Assembly: GCA_903939115.1 (NCBI GenBank)
Contig: CAJAFV010000070.1
Location: 1 to 64,000 of the forward strand
Length of the DNA: 64,000 nt
Reading direction: 5' to 3'
DNA from: an uncultured Geobacteraceae bacterium
Lineage (GTDB): Bacteria; Desulfobacterota; Desulfuromonadia; Geobacterales; Pseudopelobacteraceae
Shown: positions 29,815-39,123 of the stretch, piece by piece
Layout of the letters: the number at the start of each line of letters is the position of its first letter
How positions within the stretch are numbered: position 1 is the stretch's first letter
The notes under the pieces: model-generated
Told to the model about the DNA's origin: nothing
Database searches by the model: none
What the model saw: only the letters and a program-made list of their open reading frames with translations
Made by a program: the position numbers and the translations under genes

Positions 29815-31128
29815 TTACAGCTCACCCAGGAGCGAATTCGGATACGCTTTGGCGATTTTCACATCGACAAAACTGCCGATCAGGGAAGTGTCACCGGTAA
29901 AATTAACAATGCGCCCGATATCTGCCTTACCGGAAACCTGACCGGGAAGTTTCCCCTCCCCTTCAACCAGTACCGACATGACGCTGCCGATATAGGTTTG
30001 GCTGATCTCACGAGTGTGGCGCCGCTGCAGTTCCATCAGGCGGTCAAGGCGCGCCATTTTTACCGTACGGGACAGATCATCGACAAGTTCAGCGGCTTTA
30101 GTGCCGGGGCGGGGCGAATAGACAAACGAAAACAGATCGATGTAACGGACCTCTTCCATCAGGGAGAGAGTTTGTTCAAAGTCCGCTTCTGTTTCGCCCG
30201 GAAAGCCAACGATGATATCACCGGTAAAAACGATATCGGGACGCAGTGCCTTAAGTTTTCTGACTTTAGCCAGATAGGAGTCACGGGTATACCCGCGTCC
30301 CATCAGTTTCAGAACAGCATCGCTGCCGGATTGAGCAGGGAGATGAATCTGGCCGCTCAGTTTTGGAACATCGGCAAAACAGGCGATCAATTCGTCCGAC
30401 ATATCTTTGGGGTGCGAGGTCGTAAACCGGACACGGTTGATTCCGTCAATGGCGGCAACCTGATGAAGCAGCTCCGGAAAAGACGGTTCATGTTCGCTTT
30501 TCAAGCCGTAGGAGTTGACGTTCTGGCCGAGCAAAATAACCTCTCTGACCCCTTCATCAACCAGCTGCCTGATCTCGGACAGGATATCCGCCGAGCGGCG
30601 GCTGATCTCCCGGCCACGGACAAACGGTACGATACAGTACGAACAAAAATTGTCACACCCCTGCATTACCGTCACAAAGCGCGAGAGACGGGACTCACCC
30701 TTAATCGACGGAAACAGGTCAAGTCTCTGGTCGTTATCGATAAAAGTCGTCTCGGAGCGTCGCTCGCCCCGTTCGGCGCCGCGCACCATTTCCGGCAGCA
30801 GGTGCAGATTATGGGTACCTATCACCAGGTCCAGATACGGCAGTTTCCGGAGAAGCTCCTCTCCCTCCTGCTGCGCAACACAACCGCCAACCGCAATAAT
30901 CTGCTTCTTACCGTCGCGTTTGTAGATCCGGAGATTAGCGAGTCTTCTATAGACTTTCTCCTCAGCTCCGCCGCGCACACTGCAGGTGTTGAGCAGAATC
31001 ATATCTGACGAGGCTGGATCGTTAGTCGCTGCATAGCCGAGATCAGCCAGCATGGTAACAATCCGCTCGGAATCGTTGACATTCATCTGGCAGCCGAATG
31101 TTTCTATGTACAATAGTTTGTCGAGCAT
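29815..31128 (-). CDS. miaB: tRNA-2-methylthio-N6-dimethylallyladenosine synthase MiaB
   Basis: A 437-residue radical SAM methylthiotransferase modifying A37 of tRNAs. UPF0004 N-terminal domain with Cys residues in [19 protein letters not shown] and VGGCVAQ; radical SAM cluster CDNFCSYC (CxxxCxxC) near residue 150; TRAM domain from about 370 ([15 protein letters not shown]). The start at ATG 31128 matches the family N-terminus [16 protein letters not shown]; an upstream start would add 42 unsupported residues. Its promoter should lie in the 131-bp divergent space shared with the sensor kinase. Confidence 0.95.
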   Translation of the reverse strand: MLDKLLYIETFGCQMNVNDSERIVTMLADLGYAATNDPASSDMILLNTCSVRGGAEEKVYRRLANLRIYKRDGKKQIIAVGGCVAQQEGEELLRKLPYLDLVIGTHNLHLLPEMVRGAERGERRSETTFIDNDQRLDLFPSIKGESRLSRFVTVMQGCDNFCSYCIVPFVRGREISRRSADILSEIRQLVDEGVREVILLGQNVNSYGLKSEHEPSFPELLHQVAAIDGINRVRFTTSHPKDMSDELIACFADVPKLSGQIHLPAQSGSDAVLKLMGRGYTRDSYLAKVRKLKALRPDIVFTGDIIVGFPGETEADFEQTLSLMEEVRYIDLFSFVYSPRPGTKAAELVDDLSRTVKMARLDRLMELQRRHTREISQTYIGSVMSVLVEGEGKLPGQVSGKADIGRIVNFTGDTSLIGSFVDVKIAKAYPNSLLGEL

Positions 31129-31259
31129 AGTGGATCGAACTTTATACGCGATAAGTGCGCTTAAAGTCAAATGAATTGAAATTTTGCATAAGAATGCTTG
31201 ACAGCAATGAGGATTATCATTGTAATCGGGCAATTTCAATTGCAGAGGTGTCAACGACG

Positions 31260-33821
31260 GTGCCCCGCATTACACTTTTCAAAAAAATCCTGATCATCAC
31301 CCTGCTGCTGACTCTGCTGCCGCTGCTGGCATCTTCGCTGGTATTGCTGGTCAAACTGGATTTAATAAATGTCAAACTGACCTCTGAGATAGCCAACAGT
31401 GCAGATACCCATGCATCTGAAACTCTGCAGATGCGGGCCCAGCACGTGGCTGAAACCGTGGGAGATTTCTTGCGGCAGTGCGAAAACGATCTGCTTTTTC
31501 TTTCCCGTACACCACTGAAGCAACAGAATCTTCGCAACTTCTACGAACTCCGCCGCAACGATGTCTGGGAGCGCCACGGCACGGCATCTGCGCCCAAAGA
31601 GATCCGCAGGCAGATCCCCCTCTACCGGTCTATCGCCTTTATTGACAGCAGTGGCAAAGAGCAGATCGTGATCCAGGACGGTCGCTTCCTGACCCCCTCA
31701 GAACTTCGTGATGTTTCAAATCCTGCCAATACCCAGTTCAAGAGCGAAGATTACTTCAACAGGATCAGACTCCTGAAACGGAACGAAATATTCGTCTCCC
31801 ACCTGACAGGCTTCCATGTCTCGAAACAGGAGCAGCTTGCCGGCGCCTCCGAACCGGAAAACGCCTTCAACGGCAGCAGTTACCAGGGGGTCATCCGCTT
31901 TGGCACCCCGCTCTACTCACCGGAGGGCACTTTCATCGGCATGGTGGTACTCTCGCTCGACCATCGCCACCTAATGGAGTTCACACAGCATATTGACCCC
32001 GGCAAAAAATTCTCTACGGTATTCCCTTCGTACCGAAGCGGTAACTATGCCTTTCTATTTGACGACGAGGGGTGGATCATTACCCATCCAAAATACTGGG
32101 ACATCCGCGGCAACGACAACAACGGCCGACTGGTGCCCCCATACACGAAGAAATCCAGCGAGGCAGACATTGAGGCCGGGCGAATTCCTTACAACCTTGA
32201 TCATGCCGGCTTCGTCCATCCCAACTATCCTGTAGTCGCCGCTCTGGTTCGGACTCAGCGCACCGGATATGTAGACATTACCAACGTGGGAGGGCAAAAA
32301 AAAATCATGGCCTTTGCTCCGATCCTCTACGAAACCGGGGACTACGGCAAACACGGGGTGTTCGGCGGCATAACCATCGGATTCCAGGCGGACCAGTTCC
32401 ACGACGCAGCCCGCAAGGGGAGTCGCCTGATCAACAGCGAGCTGCGGGAACACCGCACAGTGAGCGCCCTCTTTATCCTCCTTACCGCCATGCTCTCGGC
32501 CTTTTCCGCCTGGCTGTTGTCAAGGGGGATCAGCCGCCCCCTTCGACAGCTTACCGAGGGTGCTAGCAGGATAGCAGCAGGCGATACTCATGAAAGAGTA
32601 ACAGTGACATCATCCAACGAGATCGGCGAATTGGCCACTACTTTCAATTTCATGGCCGATGAACTGAAGTTGCGCAAGCAGACTCTGCTTGCCACCTTAG
32701 ACGAACTGCGCAACTCGCGCCTAGAAATAATGGATGAGCGTAACTTTAAGGCTAACATCCTGGAGAGTATCTCCAGTGCCATAGTCACCTTCTCTCCAGA
32801 AGGGGTGCTGACCTCGATAAACGGCACAGGTCTTTCGTTTCTTGGCCACAATATTTGTCTGGATATGCACTTCAGTAAGGTTTTCAGCGGCTGGGGCGAC
32901 ATGGCCGACCGCATTGCCAATACCCTCAGCAGTAAAGCCGGTTATGGCCGTTCATCCCTGGTGATAGACCGGAGCATGGGCAAAACCTATTTTGATGTCG
33001 GACTGTTTCCCATAGGTAACGACGCTGGAAAGGGTCTGACAGTCACAATGCGCAACGAAACGGAAAAGGAGAAACTTCGGGAAGAGATGGTCCGACTCGA
33101 CCGACTGGCCTCTCTTGGAAAGCTGTCAGCCGGCATTGCCCACGAGGTGAGAAACCCGCTGACCGGCATATCGCTTCTGCTGGATGATCTTCATGACCGG
33201 GCTTCAACAGCATCAGAAGACAAGACCTTGATAACAAAGGCTCTTGAGGAAATTGAACGTGTAGAGCGGCTGATCAGCGCACTTTTGAACTACTCTTCAC
33301 CGGCGCGGGCAGATTTCAGGGATGGGAACCTGAATGCTGTCGTCCATGACACTCTGCTGCTGATACGGAGGCCCTGCGAACGGCAGAAGATCAGCCTGAG
33401 GTTGGAACCTGGAGATGTGCCGATTTTTAAATTTGATCCGGAAAAAATCAAGCAGGCGCTGTTGAACATCGTCAAAAATGCCCAGGAGGCGATGCCGGAC
33501 GGAGGAAATATTACAATAACAACCGGCTGCAGGGAAGAGTTTGCGTCTGTAGTCATCTGCGACAGCGGCCCCGGCATCAACGCCGATGACCTGCCGCTGA
33601 TATTCGAGCCTTTTTTTACCCATAAGGGTGCTGGCACCGGACTGGGACTCTCCATAACTCAGCGAATCATCGAAGAGCACCACGGCCGGATCGGCGTGGA
33701 AAGCTCTCCGGAGCAGGGGACATGCTTCACCATAGAACTACCGCTCACTAAATTGTTCAAAAAACATTTTTATGATCTAAATTGCGACCGAAAAGAAGGC
33801 AACTCATGGAAAATATTCTGA
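31260..33821 (+). CDS. Membrane sensor histidine kinase (Cache-HAMP-PAS-HisKA), DctB-like
   Basis: An 853-residue inner-membrane kinase. TM1 about residues 10-32, a periplasmic Cache-type sensor about 35-400, TM2 about 401-421, HAMP 421-475, PAS about 495-600, HisKA with phosphorylated H628 (GIAHEVRNPLTG), and HATPase with N-box NIVKNAQEAMPDGG and G boxes DSGPGI and GTGLGLS. The start is GTG at 31260, nine bases after GAGGTG. It overlaps the NtrC-family regulator by 16 bp. Placed before a TRAP dicarboxylate transporter, it is a good candidate for the sensor of the transported acid, as DctB or DctS are. Confidence 0.9.
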   Translation: MPRITLFKKILIITLLLTLLPLLASSLVLLVKLDLINVKLTSEIANSADTHASETLQMRAQHVAETVGDFLRQCENDLLFLSRTPLKQQNLRNFYELRRNDVWERHGTASAPKEIRRQIPLYRSIAFIDSSGKEQIVIQDGRFLTPSELRDVSNPANTQFKSEDYFNRIRLLKRNEIFVSHLTGFHVSKQEQLAGASEPENAFNGSSYQGVIRFGTPLYSPEGTFIGMVVLSLDHRHLMEFTQHIDPGKKFSTVFPSYRSGNYAFLFDDEGWIITHPKYWDIRGNDNNGRLVPPYTKKSSEADIEAGRIPYNLDHAGFVHPNYPVVAALVRTQRTGYVDITNVGGQKKIMAFAPILYETGDYGKHGVFGGITIGFQADQFHDAARKGSRLINSELREHRTVSALFILLTAMLSAFSAWLLSRGISRPLRQLTEGASRIAAGDTHERVTVTSSNEIGELATTFNFMADELKLRKQTLLATLDELRNSRLEIMDERNFKANILESISSAIVTFSPEGVLTSINGTGLSFLGHNICLDMHFSKVFSGWGDMADRIANTLSSKAGYGRSSLVIDRSMGKTYFDVGLFPIGNDAGKGLTVTMRNETEKEKLREEMVRLDRLASLGKLSAGIAHEVRNPLTGISLLLDDLHDRASTASEDKTLITKALEEIERVERLISALLNYSSPARADFRDGNLNAVVHDTLLLIRRPCERQKISLRLEPGDVPIFKFDPEKIKQALLNIVKNAQEAMPDGGNITITTGCREEFASVVICDSGPGINADDLPLIFEPFFTHKGAGTGLGLSITQRIIEEHHGRIGVESSPEQGTCFTIELPLTKLFKKHFYDLNCDRKEGNSWKIF

Positions 33822-35185
33822 TTATCGACGACGAGGCCTTTATCCGCGAGAATGTTGAGCGGATCCTGGAGGACCAGGGGTACCAGGTCTGCGGAGCCGC
33901 ATCTGGAGCTGATGCGCGAGAAATCGTGGCAGCCGGGGAGATCGACCTGGTGCTGCTCGACCTTAATCTGGGCACAGAAAACGGCATCGACGTGCTTAAA
34001 TCGTTGAGGGAACTGGTGCCGGATCTTCTGGTTATCATCATCACCGGCTACGGATCGGTGGAGACAGCGGTAGATGCCATCAAACTGGGCGCCTTCCATT
34101 ACATGAAAAAACCGTTTAAGGCTGACGCCCTTCGGGTAATCGTCAAGCTGGCCCTGCAGACTCAGACCCTCAAGCGGGAGGTGCGCAACCTGAAGCGCCT
34201 TGAGGGCATCCTGCCGGGGCGCTCGCCCATGATCGGACGGAGCCTGGCCTTCGGCGAGACGATCAAGCAGGTTCGCGAAATTGCCCGAATCCCCTCCACC
34301 GCTTTAATCACCGGCGAATCAGGTACCGGCAAGGAGCTTGTTGCCCGCGCCATTCATGATCTGTCCGACCGCAAGGAGAGACCCTTTATCGGAATCAACT
34401 GTGCCTCGATCCCGGCCAACCTGCTGGAAAGCGAACTGTTCGGCCATGAAAAAGGCTCTTTCACCGGTGCCATTGCCCGCAAGACCGGTCTGTTCGAGGA
34501 GGCTAATCGCGGTACGTTGTTTCTCGACGAAGTTGGCGAAATGGACATGGCCACGCAAGCCAAGCTGCTGAGGGTTCTGCAGGAGCGGATCATCCGCCGG
34601 GTCGGCGGCGTCAAGGATATCCCGATCGATGTCCGGGTTATTGCCGCCACCAACCGCAATCTGCAGGAGAATATAGCAGCCAGATCTTTTCGTGAGGATC
34701 TGTTCTACCGCATCAACGTCTTTCCTATCCATATCCCGCCGCTCAGGGAGAGAACTGAGGATATTGAGCTGCTGGCAGCTTTCTTCCTGGAAAGTTTCAG
34801 CAGGGCCTTTGGACGCGATTTTCACGGTATCGACCCCGAGGCGACCGCATTCATGAAGCGATACTCCTGGCCAGGCAACATCCGGGAGCTGCGAAATGTT
34901 ATAGAAAGAATCTGTATCATGCGTTCAGGCCCTACCCTCAGAGCTGAAGACCTTCCACTGGAAATCAGTGGCGTGCGGCTATTGGCCATGGTTGCAGAGA
35001 AGCAGAATAGCGTCAGCACGGCACTCTCCGAAGACACGGGACTTGAGGACGCCGTGGCGGAATTCGAGTGCGGCATCATCCGGGAAGCGCTGAAAAAGAT
35101 GAGTGCCAACGTACTGCAGACCGCCTCGCTGTTAAAGATTCCCAGAGGAACGCTGCGCTATAAGATGGATAAGTACGGGCTGTAA
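33806..35185 (+). CDS. Sigma54-dependent NtrC/DctD-family response regulator
   Basis: A 459-residue enhancer-binding protein. Receiver with D8/D9, phosphorylation site D52 and Lys in MKKPFK; AAA domain about 140-370 with Walker A GESGTGKE, the sigma54-contact loop EKGSFTGA (a Ser variant of GAFTGA), Walker B GTLFLDEV and arginine finger region FREDLFYRINVF; a Fis-type HTH at about 420-459 ending LKIPRGTLRYKMDKYGL. Two palindromes and a sigma54 promoter lie directly downstream, which makes the TRAP operon its most likely target. ATG at 33806 overlaps the kinase gene. Confidence 0.93.
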   Translation: MENILIIDDEAFIRENVERILEDQGYQVCGAASGADAREIVAAGEIDLVLLDLNLGTENGIDVLKSLRELVPDLLVIIITGYGSVETAVDAIKLGAFHYMKKPFKADALRVIVKLALQTQTLKREVRNLKRLEGILPGRSPMIGRSLAFGETIKQVREIARIPSTALITGESGTGKELVARAIHDLSDRKERPFIGINCASIPANLLESELFGHEKGSFTGAIARKTGLFEEANRGTLFLDEVGEMDMATQAKLLRVLQERIIRRVGGVKDIPIDVRVIAATNRNLQENIAARSFREDLFYRINVFPIHIPPLRERTEDIELLAAFFLESFSRAFGRDFHGIDPEATAFMKRYSWPGNIRELRNVIERICIMRSGPTLRAEDLPLEISGVRLLAMVAEKQNSVSTALSEDTGLEDAVAEFECGIIREALKKMSANVLQTASLLKIPRGTLRYKMDKYGL

Positions 35186-35201
35186 AAGAAAGGTGTTTTT
35201 G

Positions 35202-35238
35202 TGGCTAAAATTGGCCATCTTCTGGCCGTTATTGGCCA
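35202..35238. promoter_or_regulatory. Two tandem palindromes, likely enhancer sites for the NtrC-family regulator
   Basis: TGGCTAAAATTGGCCA (35202-35217) and TGGCCGTTATTGGCCA (35223-35238) share the format TGGCY-N6-GGCCA. Their starts are 21 bp apart, two helical turns, so both face the same side of DNA. They lie just after the regulator gene and 100-120 bp before the -24/-12 promoter, the usual enhancer distance. Confidence 0.7.
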
Positions 35239-35321
35239 CATTGCGAAGTTCAGGCAAAGCTCCTTTTGTTAAATGGTGTAAATAGAGAATGTAATCCGGC
35301 ATGTTACATACATACATCGTA

Positions 35322-35339
35322 TTGGCACTCCATTTGCTA
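35322..35339 (+). promoter_or_regulatory. Sigma54 (-24/-12) promoter of the TRAP operon
   Basis: TTGGCACTCCATTTGCTA matches the consensus TTGGCAC-N5-TTGCT: GG at 35324-35325 and GC at 35336-35337, spaced by exactly 10 bases. Transcription would start near 35349, giving a 60-base leader before dctP. Confidence 0.88.
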
Positions 35340-35408
35340 TTAGAACAGCATCTTACAATGTTGTCTACGTCGCACATAAGCAGTACCAATCCAAAGGAGG
35401 AATACCGT

Positions 35409-36434
35409 ATGAGTTTTAATAGCTGTCTCAAAAGTCTGGTAATCGTCGCAGCCGCAGCAGTTGCTTTCCCGCTGGCAGCCGTGGCAGCCCCCGCTGCTGG
35501 CGGCCCAATTGTCATCAAGTTCAGCCACGTCGTCGCTCAGAACACCCCCAAGGGGCAGGCCGCCGACTATTTCAAGAAAATCGTAGAAGAACGAACAAAA
35601 GGTAAAGTGAAGATTGAAGTTTATCCAAACAGCCAGCTATATAAGGATAAAGAGGAAATGGAGGCACTCCAGTTGGGCGCGGTACAGATGCTGGCCCCCT
35701 CACTGGCGAAATTTGCACCGCTCGGCGTAAAAGAATTTGAAGTATTTGACCTCCCCTTCATTTTTAACAACTATGAGGACCTGCACAAGGTTACCCAGGG
35801 GCCAATAGGCGCAAAGCTTCTTGCCAAGCTTGACGCAAAAGGAATTCATGGCCTCGCCTACTGGGATAATGGTTTTAAAGTCATGAGTGCCAACAAGCCG
35901 CTTAAGTCCGTTGATGATTTCAGAGGTCTGAAGATGCGCATCCAGTCATCAAAAGTACTCGATTCCCAGATGCGTTCCGTCAGCGCAATTCCTCAGGTTA
36001 TGGCTTTCTCGGAAGTCTACCAGGCTTTACAGACCGGAGTTGTCAATGGCACCGAGAATCCTCCTTCAAACCTCTACACGCAGAAAATGTACGAGGTACA
36101 GAAATATGTCACCCTCTCAGATCACGGCTATCTCGGTTATGCAGTTATCGTAAATAAAAAATTCTGGGCTGCCCTGCCGGCTGATATCCGTACTACCCTT
36201 GAAGGCGCCATGAAAGATGCCACTAAATTTGCCAATGATGTAGCTAAAAAAGACAATGACGAAGCCCTCGCCGGCGTTAAAAAATCTGGCAAGTCACAAC
36301 TGGTCACTCTGACCCCTCAGGAAAAGGCCGCCTGGAAAAAGGCTATGGACAAAACCCATAAAGATAATATGAGCCGCATTGGCGCTGATATTGTCAATGA
36401 AGTCTACGCAGTCACCGGATACACTTCCAACTAA
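35409..36434 (+). CDS. dctP: TRAP transporter solute-binding protein DctP
   Basis: A 341-residue periplasmic receptor for a C4-dicarboxylate or similar organic acid. Signal peptide about 1-26 (VAAAAVAFPLAAVAAPAA). The DctP-family core is clear: IKFSHVVAQNTPKGQAADYF, GLAYWDNGFKVMSANK, LKMRIQSSKV, then ALQTGVVNGTENPPSN; the family substrate-carboxylate Arg is the one in KMRIQSS. RBS AGGAGG sits eight bases before ATG at 35409. It is first in the operon and followed by a terminator that should raise its level relative to the membrane genes. Confidence 0.95.
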   Translation: MSFNSCLKSLVIVAAAAVAFPLAAVAAPAAGGPIVIKFSHVVAQNTPKGQAADYFKKIVEERTKGKVKIEVYPNSQLYKDKEEMEALQLGAVQMLAPSLAKFAPLGVKEFEVFDLPFIFNNYEDLHKVTQGPIGAKLLAKLDAKGIHGLAYWDNGFKVMSANKPLKSVDDFRGLKMRIQSSKVLDSQMRSVSAIPQVMAFSEVYQALQTGVVNGTENPPSNLYTQKMYEVQKYVTLSDHGYLGYAVIVNKKFWAALPADIRTTLEGAMKDATKFANDVAKKDNDEALAGVKKSGKSQLVTLTPQEKAAWKKAMDKTHKDNMSRIGADIVNEVYAVTGYTSN

Positions 36435-36452
36435 TCCAGCTTAGTCCGTTTA

Positions 36453-36479
36453 AGGCCGCTGTAACTCAGCGGCCTTTTT
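36453..36479 (+). terminator. Terminator between dctP and dctQ
   Basis: AGGCCGCTG (36453-36461) pairs with CAGCGGCCT (36467-36475) around a five-base loop and is followed by TTTTATT. It lies 19 bp after dctP and 27 bp before dctQ, inside the operon, so it probably lets only a fraction of transcripts continue. Confidence 0.8.
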
Positions 36480-36505
36480 ATTGCCCCCTCACAGGAGTCA
36501 TAATT

Positions 36506-37159
36506 ATGATGAAATACCTTGATCACCTGGAAGAATTTATCATCACCTTTCTCATTGGTGCAGCAACACTAATAATCTTTTGCTCTATTATCCATCGTTA
36601 CGCAGCCGGACTGCCGATTCCTGGTCTGCAGGATCGGCTGATCGCATTTAACTTCAGCTGGGCTCAAGAGCTCTGCATCTATATGTTCGTCTGGATGGCC
36701 AAGTTTGGCGCCGCGTACGGTGTCCGCTCCGGTATCCACGTCGGTGTCGATGTTCTGGTCAACCGTCTCCCTGATGAATGGCGGAAGAAGGGCGTTCTGA
36801 TCGCGATTATCTGCGGTACCGTATTCACCGGCATCATTGGAACCCTGGGCGCCACGTTCGTTTGGGAGAATGGCATGCATTACGCTGTGTACACTCTGTT
36901 GAGCATAGACATCGGTGATGTGCCTCAAGGCCCGATCACCCCTGACCTGGAGTGGCCAACCTGGATAATCTACTCTGCCGTGCCGCTCGGATCCTACCTG
37001 ATGTGCTTCCGCTTTATGCAGGTCGGATGGCGTTTCGTGCGGTTTGGAGAACTGCCCCACCATGATCATGCACATGTGGATGGCATCGAAGAAGAGATAC
37101 TTGATCAACCAGGCATTTTACACGACGGAGTCACACATAAAGGAGGTGCTACGAAATGA
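36506..37159 (+). CDS. dctQ: TRAP transporter small permease DctQ
   Basis: A 217-residue membrane protein with four predicted helices (about 14-36, 60-80, 90-115, 145-170) of the DctQ family, which pairs with DctM. The family segment SWAQELCIYMFVWMAKFGAAYGVR is present near residues 52-72. The C-terminal 40 residues are His and acidic rich (HHDHAHVDGIEEE), an extension that could bind metal but is unproven. The ATG at 36506 has AGGAG eight bases upstream. It overlaps dctM by four bases. Confidence 0.9.
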   Translation: MMKYLDHLEEFIITFLIGAATLIIFCSIIHRYAAGLPIPGLQDRLIAFNFSWAQELCIYMFVWMAKFGAAYGVRSGIHVGVDVLVNRLPDEWRKKGVLIAIICGTVFTGIIGTLGATFVWENGMHYAVYTLLSIDIGDVPQGPITPDLEWPTWIIYSAVPLGSYLMCFRFMQVGWRFVRFGELPHHDHAHVDGIEEEILDQPGILHDGVTHKGGATK

Positions 37160-38547
37160 GTACTGCCGAAGCAATCAACATTATCCCTCCTATGAGCAAA
37201 CCCCGGGCTGCTGCCTGGCTGATTGGAATATCGACAATACTGATCGGTGTCGGCCTCTACTTTGGCAATATAGGTATCGTATTTGCACTGCTGCTTGCAT
37301 TAATGCTGACCGGCGTCCCGGTATCCATCGCCCTCGGTTTAACGGTTCTCACGTTCCTCTATCTCCTCACAAATGTACCAATCGAGGCTGTGGCTCTCAA
37401 GCTCTTCACCGGTATCGAAAAATTCGAGATCATGGCCATACCGTTCTTTATTCTGGCTGGTAACTTCCTCACCCATGGCGGCGTGGCCAAACGGATGATC
37501 GACTTTGCCATCAGCGTGATCGGCCATTTCCATGGTGGTTTGGCACTGGCGGGCATTATCGCCTGCGCCATGTTCGCTCTGGTCTGTGGCTCAAGCGTTG
37601 CCACTGTCGTTGCCATCGGCTCCATTGTCCTTCCTGCAATGGTCCAGAATGGTTATCCGATGCGCTTCGGTGCCGGGGTCATAGTCTGTGCCGGTTCACT
37701 CGGAATCCTTATGCTGCCGTCAATACCGAAGGTGGTATATGCCGTGTCGACGAATACTTCGATTGGTGCGCTCTTCGTGGCCGGCCTGATTCCCGGAATT
37801 CTTTTGTCATTCATGCTTGGTGTCGTCACCTGGTATCTTGCTAAAAAACGAAATTATCCCCGTATGCCAAAAGCCTCCTGGGCTCAACGCCTATCTGCCT
37901 TCCAAAAGAGCGTCTGGGGATTGATGCTGGTTGTGATCATTATCGGAGGAATCTATTCCGGTGTGTTCACCGCAACCGAAGCAGCCGCAATGTCGGCGGT
38001 CTACGCCTTCTTTATCTCCGTTTTTGTGTATAAAGACTTGGGGATGAAGGATGTTCCCCGCGTCCTGCTAAACTCAGCCAACATGAGCGCTATGCTGCTC
38101 TATATCATCACTAACGCGGTGTTATTTTCGTTCCTGATGTCTCATGAGAACATACCACAGATGATGGCTGACTGGATCCTCGGCAAAGATCTCGGTGTGG
38201 TATCATTCCTTATCGTAGTAAACCTGGTTCTTCTATTGGCCGGTAACGTCATGGAGCCTTCATCAATAATCCTCATTTTCGCGCCAATTCTGTTCCCGGC
38301 CGCCATGAAGCTTGGTATTGACCCGGTCCATTTTGGTATCCTCATTGATGCCAACATGGAAGTCGGTCTCTGTCATCCGCCAGTTGGCCTGAATCTTTAC
38401 GTTGCCAGCGGTATCTCGAAACTCAGTATTACCGAATTGACTGTAGCGGTAATGCCATGGCTGATGACCATGGTCGTATTTTTGGTTATTGTCACATACT
38501 GGCCGTCGCTGTCGATTTGGCTGCCAAAAATGATGGGTATGATGTAA
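37156..38547 (+). CDS. dctM: TRAP transporter large permease DctM
   Basis: A 463-residue integral membrane protein with about 12 helices that forms the sodium-coupled translocation path. Characteristic segments: MAIPFFILAGNFLTHGG, GSSVATVVAIGSIVLPAM, YSGVFTATEAAAMSAVYAFF, and PVGLNLYVASGISK towards the end. The start ATG at 37156 overlaps the dctQ stop (ATGA). With DctP and DctQ it is a complete TRAP importer; transport would use a cation gradient, not ATP. Confidence 0.94.
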   Translation: MSTAEAINIIPPMSKPRAAAWLIGISTILIGVGLYFGNIGIVFALLLALMLTGVPVSIALGLTVLTFLYLLTNVPIEAVALKLFTGIEKFEIMAIPFFILAGNFLTHGGVAKRMIDFAISVIGHFHGGLALAGIIACAMFALVCGSSVATVVAIGSIVLPAMVQNGYPMRFGAGVIVCAGSLGILMLPSIPKVVYAVSTNTSIGALFVAGLIPGILLSFMLGVVTWYLAKKRNYPRMPKASWAQRLSAFQKSVWGLMLVVIIIGGIYSGVFTATEAAAMSAVYAFFISVFVYKDLGMKDVPRVLLNSANMSAMLLYIITNAVLFSFLMSHENIPQMMADWILGKDLGVVSFLIVVNLVLLLAGNVMEPSSIILIFAPILFPAAMKLGIDPVHFGILIDANMEVGLCHPPVGLNLYVASGISKLSITELTVAVMPWLMTMVVFLVIVTYWPSLSIWLPKMMGMM

Positions 38548-38553
38548 CCGGCC

Positions 38554-38880
38554 ATGCCAAATCATTCACTCATATATGTAATTGTGATACTTAACGCGGC
38601 CTGCCAAGCTATGCTTATCTGGCGGCTCAAATTTGATACACGTTCAAAATTGAAATACTGCTGTCTTGCTGTTGCCGTTCCATTGTTGATAGCTATAATA
38701 ATGAGACTATTGGTTGCCGTGGGTGTTATACACGCACAGCTATCGGAGCAGGCCGCTCTTGAGCGGGCAGTTACGTCGCTGGCCAGTATGCTCCTGATTG
38801 CAGGGCCATTTATGGTAACAATTGCAGCGTTCGTATTCAGGCGCAGACAGAGAATTGTTGAGGCATTACAACATCAATAA
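38554..38880 (+). CDS. Small membrane protein, last gene of the TRAP operon
   Basis: A 108-residue protein with three hydrophobic segments (about 6-24, 34-58, 79-101) separated by short loops and ending in a basic tail (RRRQRIVEALQHQ). It starts 6 bp after dctM and is followed by a strong terminator, so it belongs to the operon. I do not recognise a family; it is not a usual TRAP component. It could assist assembly of the complex or be an accessory carried by this lineage only. Confidence 0.7.
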   Translation: MPNHSLIYVIVILNAACQAMLIWRLKFDTRSKLKYCCLAVAVPLLIAIIMRLLVAVGVIHAQLSEQAALERAVTSLASMLLIAGPFMVTIAAFVFRRRQRIVEALQHQ

Positions 38881-38929
38881 TTATACGTTCGCTTATCTTC
38901 TAACCACTGACGTATATGCTTCTTTCGTT

Positions 38930-38957
38930 GCCGGGGATTGTTTCCCCGGCTTTTTTT
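38930..38957 (+). terminator. Terminator of the TRAP operon
   Basis: GCCGGGGA (38930-38937) pairs with TCCCCGGC (38943-38950), followed by seven T. A textbook intrinsic terminator 50 bp after the last TRAP-operon gene. Confidence 0.9.
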
Positions 38958-39064
38958 AAATTTATTTTCTCTGTATGAATTTGTGCGGCATCGACTTGAT
39001 TTATTTCTACGTTCTGGTTGCCCCGATTACTCGAATATTGACAAATCAATCACTTTACGTCAAA

Positions 39065-39094
39065 AAAAGGCCTGCCAATAGCGACGGGCCTTTT
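39065..39094. terminator. Hairpin upstream of the antiporter gene
   Basis: AAAAGGCC (39065-39072) pairs with GGCCTTTT (39087-39094) with a 14-base loop. It is 30 bp before the antiporter start. The symmetric A and T runs would serve either strand; it may block read-through into the antiporter or regulate it. Confidence 0.45.
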
Positions 39095-39123
39095 ACTTAA
39101 CAGGACTACATGGACGGATAATC

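Noticed and set aside
29761..31008. 415-residue frame opposite miaB
   Set aside because: miaB has all radical SAM cysteines; this frame is the shadow and has no motif.
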